From contig NC_019566.1 in assembly GCF_000319385.1 (NCBI RefSeq), positions 163,014 to 227,013 of the forward strand: DNA of 64,000 nt, in the 5' to 3' direction. Origin of the DNA: Candidatus Endolissoclinum faulkneri L2 (GTDB lineage Bacteria > Pseudomonadota > Alphaproteobacteria > Thalassobaculales > Thalassobaculaceae). The translations under genes and the position numbers were made by a program. Under the pieces are notes generated by a model, which was given only the letters and a program-made list of their open reading frames with translations, did not search any database and was not told the DNA's origin. Shown one piece after another: positions 30,092 through 42,326 of this stretch (within the stretch, counting starts at the first letter, position 1; every line of letters begins with the position of its first letter).

Positions 30092-32959
30092 TCATGGCAG
30101 GTAATCTTTTAAATAGTAGCTAGTATGGCTATTTTTTGCATTTACTATTTCTTCCGGAGTCCCTTGTGCAACGATTTCACCACCAGCTTCACCGCCTTCT
30201 GGCCCAAGATCGATTACGTAATCTGCAGTCTTAATAATTTCTAAGTTATGTTCAATAACGATAACAGTGTTGCCTTTATTAACTAGAGATTGGAGTACTT
30301 CTAATAGTTTACGTATGTCTTCAAAATGTAGACCGGTTGTTGGTTCATCCATAATATAGACAGTTTTCCCGCTTGCTCGACGCGATAATTCTTTAGCTAG
30401 CTTTATTCTTTGTGCTTCACCACCAGATAGAGTATTGGTTTGTTGGCCGATTTTAATATAGCCAAGACCAACCTGCCTTAAAGCTTCTAGTTTGTTACGG
30501 ATTAAAGGAACAGCCTTAAAAAAGATGGCTAATTCTTCCACTGTCATATCAAGAACGTCAGATATAGACTGATTGCGAAATTTAATTTCTAGTACTTCTC
30601 GATTATAGCGTTTACCTTTACAAATATCGCAAACTACCTCCACTGGAGGTAAAAAATGCATATCTACCTTGATTAGGCCATCTCCGGCGCAGGCCTCGCA
30701 GCGTCCACCCCTCAAGTTGAAGGAGAATCGATCGGAAGTATATCCTCTAGCCTGTGCTTCGGGTAGGCTAGAGAACCAATCTCGGATTGGCGCAAATACA
30801 CCGGAATAGGTAGCCGGATTTGAGCGTGGGTTACTACTTATTGGTAACTGATTGACATCTATTACTTTGTCGATATTCTCTATTCCTTTTAATTGTTTGA
30901 AAGGAGCAGCACGTTCGCAATTATTATGCAATCGTGAGGCAAGCGCTTTCCATAGAGTATCGATTATCAAAGTAGATTTGCCACTACCGGATACACCAGA
31001 AATGCAAGTGAACGTACTTAGCGGAATAGTTATATTTATATTTTTAAGATTGTTGCCATTAGCACCAATTAAAGTTATTTGCTTGTCATTCTTTACTTTA
31101 CGCCGTGTAGCTGGAATTTTAATTTGCTTAGCGCCGGTAAGATATTGGCCTGTTATGCTAGATGAATTAGCCATTATCTCTCTTGGTGTGCCAGAGGAAA
31201 TTACAGTGCCACCGTTTATCCCTGCGCCTGGTCCCATATCTACTACGTAGTCAGCTTTTCTAATTGCGTCTTCGTCATGCTCAACAACAATTACTGTGTT
31301 GCCAACATCACGTAAATACTGAATAGTGGCGAAAAGACGATCATTATCACGTTGATGCAGGCCAACTGATGGTTCGTCCATTACGTACAGGACTCCTGTT
31401 AAACTGGTGCCAATTTGTGATGCTAGGCGAATACGCTGTTGTTCGCCTGCTGATAATGTGCTAGACGAGCGCGATAAGGTAAGATAACTAAGTCCGATAT
31501 TTTTTAGAAGGCTAAGTCGGTCTTGAATTGCTTCTAGGATTCTATCGGTAATTTTTTTTTGTTTATTCGTGATATTATTTGATAGATCTGCAATCCAGTC
31601 TATTGCTTTATCTATGGAAAAATTAGTTACATCATTAATGTTTAGTTTATTAATTTTAACTGCTAAGGCTGCCGGCCTTAAACGTCGACCCTGACAATCT
31701 TCACAAGGAGAAAAAGATCGAAATCTACTAAGATCTTGACGCATTAAGTAGCTTTTGGTTTCCTTCCATTGCTGCTCCATGTGCGGAATTATACCATCGA
31801 ATAGCTTTTTTGGCTTATCACTGTGTGAGGAATCGCTTGAATATACGGTAGTTGAAGTATTATTAACGCCAAACAAAATATTATTGCGGATTGCTTCTGG
31901 TAGTTTTTCAAATGGAAGATCTTGGAAATTTTTAAAATTTTTTAATAAGCTATTGAGCAATAAAGCGTAGTATTTTTTAGATTTTTTTGCTAAAGGGGCG
32001 ATTGCACCGTTTTTTAAGCTTAATTTTGAATTAGGCACTATAAGTTGTTCATCGAAATATGTATAATTCCCAAGTCCTTTACATGCTGGACATGAACCAA
32101 AAGGATTATTGAAGGAAAATAGTCGTGGTTCAATCTCTTGCACAGTAAAACCACTGACTGGGCAAGCACATTTGGTCGAAAAAGTATGGTAACGCTGCCC
32201 GCTATTCGCATCATCTATAAAAATAGATCCGCAGGACAATTCTAATGCAGTTTCTACTGAATCAGTTAATCTGCTCTTGATCCCATCGCGCACAACAATT
32301 CGATCAACTAATACTTCAATATCACATTGACATTTTTTATCGAAATTTGGCAGATCTTTGGTTTCATATAGATGCCCATCGATGAGCACACGCGGAAAGC
32401 CACGTTTACGTATTTCTATTAATCTATTAAGACAATTGTCTTTTGGCTTATTTGCGATTGGTGCAAGAAGGTATATACGAGTTCCATTACTAATGGAACA
32501 GATTTGATCAACTATTTGACTTACTGTTTGAGCCTGAATAGGTAGCCCAGTAGTGGGTGAGTAAGGAATTCCGAGGTGTGCAAATAGTAAACGCAGATAA
32601 TCATAAATTTCGGTCACTGTGCCTACTGTCGAACGCGGGTTGTTTGATGTTATCTTTTGTTTAATAGATATTGCTGGTGATAGGCCATCCACTAAGTCTA
32701 CATCTGGTTTTTTCATCAATTCTAGAAATTGGCGTGCATAAGCAGATAAACTTTCTACATAGCGACGTTGCCCCTCTGCGTATATCGTGTTAAAGGCTAG
32801 TGATGATTTACCAGAGCCACTAATGCCTGTTATTACGATAAGACTATTACGTGGCAGATCAACATCTAGGTTACTTAAGTTGTTTTCACGCGCTCCGCGG
32901 ACGCGAATAACCCGCGACTTTGCTGTAGCATTATAGTTAAAATACGGTTTAATAGCCAT
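30092..32959 (-). CDS. uvrA: Excinuclease ABC subunit A
   Basis: The DNA-damage sensor of nucleotide excision repair; with UvrB it locates bulky lesions. The 955-residue protein has two ABC ATPase modules: Walker A GISGSGKS (45-52) and GVSGSGKST in the second half, ABC signatures LSAGEQQR and LSGGEAQR, and Walker B VMDEPS and IMDEPT. Zinc-binding cysteine clusters are seen in CPACKG and in the CEACAGDG...CDICKG pair. Length is normal. The start is ATG at 32959, without a good Shine-Dalgarno. It is divergent from ssb, a common proteobacterial arrangement. Its retention shows excision repair is probably still working. Confidence 0.97.
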   Translation of the reverse strand: MAIKPYFNYNATAKSRVIRVRGARENNLSNLDVDLPRNSLIVITGISGSGKSSLAFNTIYAEGQRRYVESLSAYARQFLELMKKPDVDLVDGLSPAISIKQKITSNNPRSTVGTVTEIYDYLRLLFAHLGIPYSPTTGLPIQAQTVSQIVDQICSISNGTRIYLLAPIANKPKDNCLNRLIEIRKRGFPRVLIDGHLYETKDLPNFDKKCQCDIEVLVDRIVVRDGIKSRLTDSVETALELSCGSIFIDDANSGQRYHTFSTKCACPVSGFTVQEIEPRLFSFNNPFGSCPACKGLGNYTYFDEQLIVPNSKLSLKNGAIAPLAKKSKKYYALLLNSLLKNFKNFQDLPFEKLPEAIRNNILFGVNNTSTTVYSSDSSHSDKPKKLFDGIIPHMEQQWKETKSYLMRQDLSRFRSFSPCEDCQGRRLRPAALAVKINKLNINDVTNFSIDKAIDWIADLSNNITNKQKKITDRILEAIQDRLSLLKNIGLSYLTLSRSSSTLSAGEQQRIRLASQIGTSLTGVLYVMDEPSVGLHQRDNDRLFATIQYLRDVGNTVIVVEHDEDAIRKADYVVDMGPGAGINGGTVISSGTPREIMANSSSITGQYLTGAKQIKIPATRRKVKNDKQITLIGANGNNLKNINITIPLSTFTCISGVSGSGKSTLIIDTLWKALASRLHNNCERAAPFKQLKGIENIDKVIDVNQLPISSNPRSNPATYSGVFAPIRDWFSSLPEAQARGYTSDRFSFNLRGGRCEACAGDGLIKVDMHFLPPVEVVCDICKGKRYNREVLEIKFRNQSISDVLDMTVEELAIFFKAVPLIRNKLEALRQVGLGYIKIGQQTNTLSGGEAQRIKLAKELSRRASGKTVYIMDEPTTGLHFEDIRKLLEVLQSLVNKGNTVIVIEHNLEIIKTADYVIDLGPEGGEAGGEIVAQGTPEEIVNAKNSHTSYYLKDYLP

Positions 32960-34112
32960 TTTTTTTATTAAGAGCTGATATATATCATATATATTGTTGC
33001 GGTAGAATCAGCTTTATTCATATCGCCAAACATTTATACTATTTTATTTATCGCGGAATAGACTGCTTTATATACAGCAATCGATAATCAAAGCAAAAGC
33101 AAGTGATGAAACATACGGTAGCATTACTACTAATTTTTTAAGCTAAGGTCATGAATTCGCGAGGAATAATTTTATTTCAAAAGCCGATTATTTTTTTTCT
33201 GACTAACAGATTAACTTAACTTTAATACTCAGGCCAATTATTGACTTTATTAATAATATAACTTAGTTTGCTAACTTTATGTTTAAATTAGTTGTTTAAT
33301 TAATCACCTAATCATATTATCATGTTCATACTCTGATTATAAATTTTACTTATTATTAAGTCAAAATTAAAATAATTTAATCCCTGTTAATCCTTTTAAT
33401 TTAATAAAAGTGAATAGGTATTTTACGGATTAAGTTACAGTAGATAATAGGTAATGTTTAAATTATCGTTTCTATCTTACCTGAAGATTACTATCGCTGA
33501 CATACTTGTTTGAGAGAGAGGAAGGTATAAAATATTTTTTATAGTCAATTCTGTTTTCCATTTTATTATTGTTAATGCTAATGAAAATTAAATTAGATTT
33601 GCGTTAATGATCGTTGCGTAAGAAATAATTAAGCTAAATAAAAATCAAATATAGCTTATTTATTGCTGGGCAAAACCATATCGATGCAATTTCATTTGTA
33701 AGAAATTACTAATCAATTATATTCAAGATATATAATATAAAAATCAATTAAATTTTGATTTACTTAAAAAGTATCAGAATAGCTAAAATTATATAACTAA
33801 ACTTATTAAGTTTTTTGTCATTGTAGTTTTTCAATAATTAAGTAATATTATTTTTAATGGATTGTTATTAAGAGCATAATAAAAGTGTTAAAAAGTAATT
33901 GCCTAACACTAGAATATTTAATTATACTACACTCATATTTATCAATTGATTGACTGTACTATAAATCATATGACGAATGTATTTAACTAATAAAGTGGAG
34001 TAGCGATTTTTTGGCAAGCTTTTGCATTTTACTTTTCATAGCAATAGTGTCAGATATCCTATAATACTTATTTAGTTCTAAACGTAAGCCTAAATAAAGA
34101 AAGCTAGAGGTA
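32960..34112. other. 1.15-kb divergent spacer between uvrA and ssb
   Basis: In free-living relatives this divergent region is short. Here it is expanded, AT-rich and without a gene. I looked for an alphaproteobacterial LexA-type GTTC-N7-GTTC box and did not find a clean one. Confidence 0.55.
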
Positions 34113-34601
34113 ATGGCGGGTAGTATTAACAAAGCAATTTTAATTGGTAATCTTGGTCGTGATCCGGAAGTAAGATTTACTCAGGATGGAATAAAAATCG
34201 TTAATCTTGCTATCGCTACGTCTGATCGATGGCGTGATAAAAACTCAGGTGATCAACGGGAGCGTACTGAGTGGCATCGTGTTGTTATATTTAACGAAAA
34301 TCTTGCACGACTTGCTGAGCAGTATTTGCGTAAAGGCAGTTTGGTTTATATCGAAGGCCAACTACAAACTAGAAAATGGTCCGATCAGAACGGGCATGAG
34401 CGCTATTCTACCGATATAGTATTGCAACGTTATCGTGGTCAGTTAGCTATGCTAGGTAATGGTAATCGTCGTGATTATGGTACTATAGAAAACAACATTG
34501 ACGGAAGATTATCTACTGGATATGGTAGTGATTCATTTGATCTTAGCAATGAATCACATGTAGGTGGAATAAGCGAGTTGGAAGATGAAATCCCATTTTA
34601 A
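34113..34601 (+). CDS. ssb: Single-stranded DNA-binding protein
   Basis: The OB-fold protein that coats single-stranded DNA in replication, repair and recombination. The 162-residue product starts [21 protein letters not shown], has the [28 protein letters not shown] core, a short variable linker, and ends in the acidic tail DEIPF that docks partner proteins. The ATG at 34113 is preceded by GAGG. It is divergent from uvrA. In several alphaproteobacteria gyrA follows; here the downstream DNA is gene-free. Confidence 0.97.
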   Translation: MAGSINKAILIGNLGRDPEVRFTQDGIKIVNLAIATSDRWRDKNSGDQRERTEWHRVVIFNENLARLAEQYLRKGSLVYIEGQLQTRKWSDQNGHERYSTDIVLQRYRGQLAMLGNGNRRDYGTIENNIDGRLSTGYGSDSFDLSNESHVGGISELEDEIPF

Positions 34602-35528
34602 GTAAATCTATCCATGAAATAACATATAGTTTACTATAGTGTGTTAATGAGAGTAAGTATTTACGCTGTTGATTAAAATATCAACTCATAAATAATGAAT
34701 AGTATTGTAATGATTTTTGTATTATTAGATTAATTTATTTTTGAATAATACTATTAGCTATTACACATAGTGATCATGGATTACAGACTTGATTGATTTT
34801 TTGGCTTAAGCAAAAAAAATATTGGTTAATATTAAACCAGATGTTTTGTTCTGTGTTTAGTAAGTAATATTAGCTGTTTTTTATAAATTTTTATTTAATG
34901 TGATAATGAAAAAAATTTATCAATCATTGATTATTATCTGTTTAAAGCTATCTTCAATTTTTTATTATAGTATGTTTTTTACTCTCTCGTTCTTTCATTA
35001 CAGCAGATAGATTCTGACATGTTTTGTCAAAGTGTAATCACCAACTTTTTCGATTAATAGTAGCATATTTTTTTTAAAAGCCTCCTTTATTATGACTTAT
35101 ACTACCTTAATGCCTTTTTTAAATTTTTAGACAAAAAAGTACTACACCAAAACATAATTTAACAGATTAAAAATGAATATAAAAACTTTTGATCTGTTTG
35201 ATTAATATAAAATCAAAATACAATAAGTAATAATTTTGATATCTAGGCTTTCTTATTAAGACTACTTTCTAAATGGACAATTACAATAAATCTTACAACA
35301 CAATATAAATATTAAATTTTAGTTGTAAGTGCTATTCTGTATAATACACTTTCGTTATGAATAAAAATATATTTTGTTTATGTGCCTAATTTTTTTTCTT
35401 ATATAGCTCATTAGTTTTCCTATTCAACTAAGCGGCAAGATGCCTAAACAAAGCATTTGATAATATTACCTTTCTCTATGTAACTTTTACGTTTACTCAA
35501 TAATTTTTTGCAGTTTAAAAGAACAAAT
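34602..35528. other. 0.9-kb gene-free spacer
   Basis: Convergent region between ssb and the Wzt-type gene. A weak bulged hairpin follows ssb (about 34622-34642), but no good terminator is seen. No coding sequence. Confidence 0.55.
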
Positions 35529-36875
35529 CTATGTTTTAGCTAAAGCATAATAAGATGGTTTGATATTTAGGTCAACAATGCCTGAAATGCTATCATCGTG
35601 GTTTGGTAAAACTTGAAACATCATCGCATCTAGTATACGATGAATAGGTTTGCGAACACCATTTACCAATCCACTTACACCTGTATTAGCAAAATATACA
35701 CCTGGCATTAGTCTACAAGTAAAGTTAAATAAAACTGATATACGGTCTCCCATATTAAAATTTGGTAGCTTATCGTTTAAGCGATTTGTAGCACGACCGC
35801 CAATTTCAAAACCAGATTTTGTCTTAAAAAGAGTAGCAAATCTAACCTTTTGACAAGCAACTTGGAAAGTAACTTCGTAGCGCAAGATATATGATTTGCC
35901 ATGGATTAGCAAATTAACTTGGCAGCCATTGTTTGTTTCAATCCGTGGATTAGAAATTGTTGCAGAACTACCGCCATACTCTACTCGACTTTCTGTAATA
36001 AACGTGCAATCTAACGCAGGCTGCAAGTATTGCGTATTTTGTGATTTATTCTTGTCAATACTTAAAATCTCGGCACGAATATGTTCACGATCAATAATCG
36101 TAGCTTGAGTTAAGCGATAATAGTTAGAAGCGATATCTTTAGGTTTGCCGTCAAGCAATATTTCACCACGATCCATCAATACAGCTCTGTCGCAAAGCTG
36201 AGTGATCATATCAATAGCATGACTAACAAAAAGAATAGTAACTCCAGCATCACGCATTTCTTCAATTCGAGAAATACATTTGCGCTGAAATCCATTGTCA
36301 CCTACTGCTAATGCCTCGTCTATAATTAAAATATCTGGATCAACGCTAAGTGCTATAGAGAAGGCTAGGCGAACATACATTCCACTAGAATAAGTGTTTA
36401 CGGCTTGATCGATAAAATTGTGTAGGCCAGAAAAGTCCAATATATGGTCTAAACGGTCATTAATTTCTTGTTCGGTTAATCCGAGTATTGCTGCGTTTAG
36501 GTAGACATTTTCTCTTCCAGTGAACTCTGGATTGAATCCAGCACCTAGTTCTAAAAGTGCAGCTGAGCGGCCATTTACTTTTACGTATCCATTATTAGGC
36601 TGCAGCAGACCCGCAATAATTTGCAACAAAGTAGATTTACCAGAGCCGTTAGAGCCAACAATACCTACGGTTTCACAACGGTTTATGGTTAGAGATACGT
36701 GATTTAGCGCTATAAAGATGTCACAATAAGGCTTTTTTCTAATCGAAAACATCTGAAGTAGTCTATCTACTGGACGTTTGAAGATCGAGAAAGACTTTGA
36801 TATATTATTGATGATAATAGCTGGTTGGTCGTCATTTTGTTTGAAGATCGCGGATGTATATGCATTAGATGACAT
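35529..36875 (-). CDS. Polysaccharide ABC exporter ATPase, Wzt type
   Basis: ATP-binding subunit of an ABC-2 exporter for O-antigen, teichoic-acid-like or capsular polysaccharide. From the ATG at 36875 it has 448 residues: an ABC domain with Walker A GSNGSGKST (74-82), signature YSSGMYVRL and Walker B ILIIDEALAVGD, then a C-terminal beta-sandwich of the Wzt_C type (last ~180 residues, with LMPGVYFANTG...HRILDA). That domain in Wzt recognises the capped end of the glycan. A GTG at 36914 would add 13 residues. The chosen start overlaps the permease stop by 11 bases, indicating coupling. Together with the permease it is the export route for the surface glycan. Confidence 0.9.
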   Translation of the reverse strand: MSSNAYTSAIFKQNDDQPAIIINNISKSFSIFKRPVDRLLQMFSIRKKPYCDIFIALNHVSLTINRCETVGIVGSNGSGKSTLLQIIAGLLQPNNGYVKVNGRSAALLELGAGFNPEFTGRENVYLNAAILGLTEQEINDRLDHILDFSGLHNFIDQAVNTYSSGMYVRLAFSIALSVDPDILIIDEALAVGDNGFQRKCISRIEEMRDAGVTILFVSHAIDMITQLCDRAVLMDRGEILLDGKPKDIASNYYRLTQATIIDREHIRAEILSIDKNKSQNTQYLQPALDCTFITESRVEYGGSSATISNPRIETNNGCQVNLLIHGKSYILRYEVTFQVACQKVRFATLFKTKSGFEIGGRATNRLNDKLPNFNMGDRISVLFNFTCRLMPGVYFANTGVSGLVNGVRKPIHRILDAMMFQVLPNHDDSISGIVDLNIKPSYYALAKT

Positions 36876-37725
36876 CCGCAAATCCTTTTTTTGTACGTGT
36901 AAACCAAAATGCACTAAACCATAAGAACATTACAGCAAAACCAGTATAGATTGCCAGATACTTTAAGTTAGGAATTACTCCCCAAAGTGCTAGATTACGC
37001 GTTGCATGAACGGGTATTGAGAGTGGATTAAGTAATATTAGTGTTTTTAAAAAATCTGGCATGTTATGCGTAGGAAAGAGTATTGTACTACCAAATAGAA
37101 GTAATGTAGAAAATAAGCCTATTAGATGAACGATATCCCTCAAGAATACACCAAGTGACGATAATATCCAAGAAATGCCCACGACCACAGCAAAAAATGG
37201 AATCCAAGCTAGCGGTACTAACATAATGGTTGGCTGTACAGTTCCGTTGAATAAGAAAATAGCTCCTACTAGGATGATGTAATTTAGGCTGAGGGGAACC
37301 ATGGCTGAGCCTATAGCCACTAGTGATAATATCTCTAACGGGAATACTACTTTCTTGACGAAATTGACATTTTCTAGCACTAGCACGGGGGATCGGTTTA
37401 ACACTTCTGTAAGAAATAAATGCAACATTATTCCGGAAAAAAGAATTATACCGTAAGGGTATTCAATATTGGGTACTGGTGAGGCAAAGCGAACTCTTAA
37501 TATATTGCTAAATACATAAGAATAGACAACAAAAGTCAGCATTGGTGTTAGTAAAGCCCAAAGTATACCCAAATAAGATTTGCGGTAGCGCGATAAAATA
37601 TCTCGTCGTATGAGTTGACAAAGAATCAGTCGATGAGTAACTAGCAACTGACAAATATCAACCGGCGTAGTGAGAAATCTAGGTGTAGACTTTATTAGTT
37701 TATGGCTTGTATAGTCAAGTTTCAC
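36865..37725 (-). CDS. Polysaccharide ABC exporter permease, Wzm type (ABC-2)
   Basis: Membrane subunit of the exporter. The 286-residue protein has an amphipathic N-terminal region (LIRRDILSRYRKSYLGILWALLTPML), the classic entry to the first membrane helix of ABC-2 permeases, and about six membrane segments. Near the C-terminus it has the family's LNPLSIPVHATRNLALWG-like segment. It is the first gene of a two-gene unit with the ATPase. The start is ATG at 37725. The transported glycan is not identifiable, but the Wzt_C domain on the partner argues for an O-antigen or capsule-like polymer. Confidence 0.9.
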   Translation of the reverse strand: MKLDYTSHKLIKSTPRFLTTPVDICQLLVTHRLILCQLIRRDILSRYRKSYLGILWALLTPMLTFVVYSYVFSNILRVRFASPVPNIEYPYGIILFSGIMLHLFLTEVLNRSPVLVLENVNFVKKVVFPLEILSLVAIGSAMVPLSLNYIILVGAIFLFNGTVQPTIMLVPLAWIPFFAVVVGISWILSSLGVFLRDIVHLIGLFSTLLLFGSTILFPTHNMPDFLKTLILLNPLSIPVHATRNLALWGVIPNLKYLAIYTGFAVMFLWFSAFWFTRTKKGFADVI

Positions 37726-39950
37726 GAACTTTTACCCAATCTTTTATCAAAAAAAAGCAATCATATCAATAAGCTTTATTATCATAACAGTTTAATTTCA
37801 GCTAGGAAATTAATTTAGTTTTACATGAAATTGTTAAGGTTTACAGAAAAATATATTGAATTAAAAAATTTTTGATAATTTAACATTTTGCAATGATTAT
37901 ACACATGCAAGTTAGTATAAATAATTTAATATAGCAAGTATAGCTAGAAGGTAGTAAATTACTATTTATTATACATAAATATTGCAATGCATGATCTTGT
38001 TCATAAGAAGATCTAATTAGTTTAATTATAAAAATAATATTAATTAAAATCGTTAAATTTGAACGAGTGAGTAAACTTTTTAAAAGTTTTATTATACAGT
38101 GTTACAAATCAAGTACTGAGAGCAATACATTCAAAAATAGGTTTTATTAATATAGTGGTTAAAATTTAAAAGATAATTTATTAACCGCCTATATAGTGAA
38201 CAAGTTATGGATCGGTTTAGTATAAAAAAAACCAAGCTATTCCCCAAAGTTTAGCCATAGTCTAAAGATGTGTTTTTAATGGTACAAATAAATGATTTAT
38301 TTTTAATCTAAAAAATTAATAATGTATGAATATTAAAAAATTTTAAGTAGGATAATCCATTCATAGTACAATAAGGCAAATTAAGCATGTAGTAGTTAGT
38401 TTAGTATTTAAAAGATTGACTTTAATGTAATTAGGCTCATGTATTCTCCTAGTATTGAAGATGGTTATTAAATTTATGGGATAAAAATTTCTACTAATAC
38501 TTTATAAAAATTATCAATATTAACGATAAGTATACTTTCAAATTTAACTTTTGAACATTATCATATCTATGATTCAACATTTTTTTATTAAAACAGTTTT
38601 TTTATATAAAGTGATTGGATGCGTTCAAATTATTGAATTTTATTAATATATTGATAACATCAATTTTTTTACAGAAGAAATTTTTTATTAAAAATTGATG
38701 TAAATAGTAATTTACCTAAGTTATGATTATTAATATTTATTTTTATAATTTCGATTGTGCAATTTGCATTGCATTTTATTAAGTAATGAAATACAATATC
38801 GTATATTAATTTTTTTATAAGATAGTGTAATCTCTTATCTTAATCTAAAAGTTTTAATAAAAATTAAATCCATAGTTATTAATTAAAAAAAATTAAGGAT
38901 AATTCAGATTATATTATAAAAATTACGCCATGCTTATATTTATTTTATTTGTATGATATATACTAAAAATTATTATCTTAAATAGATCTAAGTGTTATCG
39001 TAAGTTAATCTTGTATACCTTGTTTTTATAGAAAAATAAAATATGATGCATTCTATTACAGATAGATAATTTAATGGATTGTATTTTTGGTTTTGTGTAA
39101 AATTATCTAGCTTATAAAGAGAATTGTTTTAATTAACTAATTTTACTCTATTAATAATTTTTTTCTTGTCAGAGTTAATGATATAACATATCCTTATTAA
39201 ATATTACATTTTGTAGTATTAATTAATTTTTGCATTAGTGCTAAATCGAAGAAGTCAAAGTAATGATAAGCGGTTATAGTTTGATTAATTAACAATCAAG
39301 GTAAATTTACCTAATTATTGTAAAATATATTGTTTTTAGAGCTCCATACTATTTCATAGAACGAATATATTGAACAATCAAGTTTTGTAATAATAAAATT
39401 AATGGTAAATTAGTTAATTTACTGGTTATAGTAAAGTCTTACTTTATGTAAGAAAATGTATTGGTCAAAGCATTTTTAATTAAATGATATTTTTAATCTT
39501 GATTTTTTAATAAAAATGATAATTATACCTTATATTTTAAGGCAAAATCTTTTTGATAAAATTTAATAATTTAAAATTACGTTAACTACAATATAGACTA
39601 ATGATATATAATGAGTTATTTTTTTGCTAGAAATAGGGCGATAATTAATAAACTTAATCCAGATGGATTATGGTATCTAATTTTAGATTTTTCATAAAAG
39701 AACATGTGGTTATAATAAATCAATCTTAATTTTGTTACTTGCTTGCGATATTCTTAATGATCGGAAATTTTTTAACAAAAAATGTTTAGCAATTCATGAC
39801 CGACTAATCATAGCTGACATTAAATAAATTAATTTACTGATCGCATGAAAAAATCAATTGCATTATACCTGCTCTATCATCAATAGAATTGACAATAATC
39901 TTGCTTATAGCGCTAATAATGAATTTTAGGTAAAAAATATCTCGCTTCGT
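37726..39950. other. 2.2-kb gene desert
   Basis: No gene recognised between etfA and the exporter permease. In many alphaproteobacteria a 3-hydroxybutyryl-CoA dehydrogenase gene follows etfA; I find no trace of it. No strong inverted repeat noticed. Confidence 0.6.
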
Positions 39951-40892
39951 TCAGAGATGATCAAGTGATGCTTTGAGCTCTGGTAATATTTTAAAAAGAT
40001 CCCCCACAAGACAATAATCAGCAACCTTAAAGATTGGAGCATCTTCATCGTTGTTAATTGCCACTATGACCTTGCTATTCATCATACCTGCTAAGTGTTG
40101 AATTGCACCAGAAATGCCAACAGCAATGTATAGATCAGGAGCTACTACTTTACCAGTCTGACCAATTTGGTATTCGTTGGGCATGAAACCTGCATCGACA
40201 GCAGCACGTGTAGCGCCTACGGCACCACCAAGTTTATCAGCAATTTCTTCTAGCATTTTGAAGTTTGCACTGCTCTGCATTCCTCGACCACCAGAAACAA
40301 TAACTTTAGCCGATAGTAAGTCAGGACGATTTGGATTTGACTGATGTGTACTAATAAATTTAGATAATCCACTGTCGCCTTCGCCCTTGCTATCTTCTAT
40401 TTTCGCAGAGCCACCTATATTAGCAATCGGATCGAAATTAGTACTGCGTACGGTAATTACCTTAATCGCATCTAAAGATTTTACTGTAGCTAAAGCGTTA
40501 CCAGCATAGATGGGGCGTATAAAAGTATTTTCATTTACAACTTCAACTATATCTGAAACTTGAGCGACATCCAGCAGTGCCGCTACGCGTGGCATAATAT
40601 TCTTGCCCATACTAGTTGCTGTTGCCAGCACGTGAGTATAGCTGTCAGCAGCTATCCTTGCAATTAAGTTTGCCAAGTTTTCAGGCATTACATGAGTATA
40701 TTCTTCACTATCAACCTTAATAACCTTAGAGACGTAGGGAACTTTCGCCGCCGCTTCTGCAGCTGCTGTACAGCCAGAGCCAGCAATTAGAGCAACCAGA
40801 TCACCTCCGATTTGTTTTGCGGCAGTAACAGCATGAAGGCTAGCTATGGAAATATTATCGTTTTTATGTTCGAAGAATATAAGTGTGCTCAT
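39951..40892 (-). CDS. etfA: Electron transfer flavoprotein, alpha subunit
   Basis: The 313-residue FAD-binding subunit of ETF, which collects electrons from acyl-CoA and other dehydrogenases and passes them to ETF-ubiquinone oxidoreductase. The C-terminal half carries the FAD-binding signature: SGGRGMQ, GATRAAVDAGF, QIGQTGKVVAPDLYIAVGISGAIQH-type segments and AINNDEDAPIF. The N-terminal half is the usual alpha/beta ETF domain. The start is ATG at 40892, 3 bases after etfB, so the pair is one operon. Confidence 0.96.
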   Translation of the reverse strand: MSTLIFFEHKNDNISIASLHAVTAAKQIGGDLVALIAGSGCTAAAEAAAKVPYVSKVIKVDSEEYTHVMPENLANLIARIAADSYTHVLATATSMGKNIMPRVAALLDVAQVSDIVEVVNENTFIRPIYAGNALATVKSLDAIKVITVRSTNFDPIANIGGSAKIEDSKGEGDSGLSKFISTHQSNPNRPDLLSAKVIVSGGRGMQSSANFKMLEEIADKLGGAVGATRAAVDAGFMPNEYQIGQTGKVVAPDLYIAVGISGAIQHLAGMMNSKVIVAINNDEDAPIFKVADYCLVGDLFKILPELKASLDHL

Positions 40893-40895
40893 TGT

Positions 40896-41645
40896 TCATA
40901 TAACTCTTGCCTCGCTTTTCAGCTTTGATAGTAGCTCGTATACATTAGCTACTTTAATACCGCCTGCACGTTCTGGGGGGTCTACAACTTTAATGGTTCT
41001 TAGGTGTGAAGATAGACTAACACCAAGATCAGAAGCTACCATTTGTGCAATCGTTTTCTTTTTAGCTTTAATTATATTAGGCAAAGAGACAAAGCGTGGC
41101 TCGTTTAGACGCAAGTCGGTGGTTATTACAGTCGGAGTCTTAACTTTGATAGTTTCCAAACCACCATCAATTTCACGATTAACAGTTAGCTCGTCATCAT
41201 TAATCTCTACTCGTGATGCAAAGGTCGCTTGGCTCCAACCTAATAATGCAGAGAGCATCTGACCAGTTTGGTTGCAATCATCATCAATGGCTTGTTTACC
41301 AAGAAAACAGATAGTTGAATTTATTTTTTCTACAATACTTTTTAAAATCTTTGCAACAGTTATTGGTTCGATTTCAATATCATTAACTACATGAATGCCG
41401 CTATCAGCGCCCATGGCAAGTGCAGTACGGATAGTTTCTTGAGCTTGTATAGGACCTATTGAAACAGCTGTAATTTCGCTCACCTTACCTGCTTCCTTTA
41501 GACGTACCGCCTCTTCAACGGCAATTTCGTCAAACGGATTCATTGACATTTTAACATTAGTAAGATCGACACCGCTTTGATCAGCTTTAATACAGATTTT
41601 AACGTTATGGTTAACTACTCGTTTAACTGAGACTATTACCTTCAT
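40896..41645 (-). CDS. etfB: Electron transfer flavoprotein, beta subunit
   Basis: The 249-residue AMP-binding partner of EtfA. It begins [17 protein letters not shown] and has the diagnostic segment [17 protein letters not shown], the [12 protein letters not shown] loop and [20 protein letters not shown]. The recognition-loop region [21 protein letters not shown] is also present. Full length. The start is ATG at 41645. It leads the etfB-etfA operon and follows the cobalamin adenosyltransferase gene on the same strand, separated by about 105 bases. Confidence 0.96.
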   Translation of the reverse strand: MKVIVSVKRVVNHNVKICIKADQSGVDLTNVKMSMNPFDEIAVEEAVRLKEAGKVSEITAVSIGPIQAQETIRTALAMGADSGIHVVNDIEIEPITVAKILKSIVEKINSTICFLGKQAIDDDCNQTGQMLSALLGWSQATFASRVEINDDELTVNREIDGGLETIKVKTPTVITTDLRLNEPRFVSLPNIIKAKKKTIAQMVASDLGVSLSSHLRTIKVVDPPERAGGIKVANVYELLSKLKSEARVI

Positions 41646-41750
41646 ATTTGCCCCTTAGTAAACGTTTTTCCGAAAAAGTTAATATAACATTTTTAACAGA
41701 TTGAAGGGATATCAACTAACCAATTAAAAATTATTTAGTTCTTTTATTTA

Positions 41751-42326
41751 TTATTGGTTTGCTCCTGGTATCCAGAGAACATCAGATGCTCCTCTGTCGT
41801 TAATCCAACGAGCTAATACAAACAGATGATCAGATAGCCTATTTATGTACTTTATAACTTCGCTACTTACTGGTTCAACACTAGCAACTAAACTAATTTC
41901 TCGTTCAGCGCGACGTGCGATAGTACGAGCCAGTTGAAGATATGCGGTCGTGATCCTTCCACCTGGAAGGACAAAAGAATTTATCGGCTGCAGATCGTTG
42001 CTCATTTTATCAATTTCTGTTTCCAAACGAAGCACCTGATTGGGAGTTATTCGCAACGGCGTGTAATTTAAATTTTTTTGCTCAGGATTAGATAGATCAG
42101 CGCCTAAGTCAAATAAATCATTTTGTATACGGGCTAACATATTGTCAACTTGTTCCCCGCCATCTTCTATAGCGTTTAGTCGCGCTATGCCGATTGCTGC
42201 ATTAGTTTCATCCACAGTTCCGTATGCATTTGGTCTTAGAGCATGCTTAACTACGCGTGTGCCATCTCCTAAGGAGGTTTTTCCTAAATCTCCAGTACGA
42301 GTATAGCTATTAGTAAGCTTTACCAT
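41751..42326 (-). CDS. Cob(I)alamin adenosyltransferase, PduO type
   Basis: Transfers the adenosyl group of ATP to cob(I)alamin to make coenzyme B12. From ATG 42326 the product is 191 residues and starts MVKLTNSYTRTGDLGKTSLG, containing the ATP-binding TRTGD...TSLGDG motif, the YGTVDETNAAIG segment and RTIARRAERE in the helix bundle. A GTG at 42347 would add seven residues not usual in the family. Neighbourhood with etfBA is typical of alphaproteobacteria. No B12-dependent enzyme is in the window. Confidence 0.92.
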   Translation of the reverse strand: MVKLTNSYTRTGDLGKTSLGDGTRVVKHALRPNAYGTVDETNAAIGIARLNAIEDGGEQVDNMLARIQNDLFDLGADLSNPEQKNLNYTPLRITPNQVLRLETEIDKMSNDLQPINSFVLPGGRITTAYLQLARTIARRAEREISLVASVEPVSSEVIKYINRLSDHLFVLARWINDRGASDVLWIPGANQ

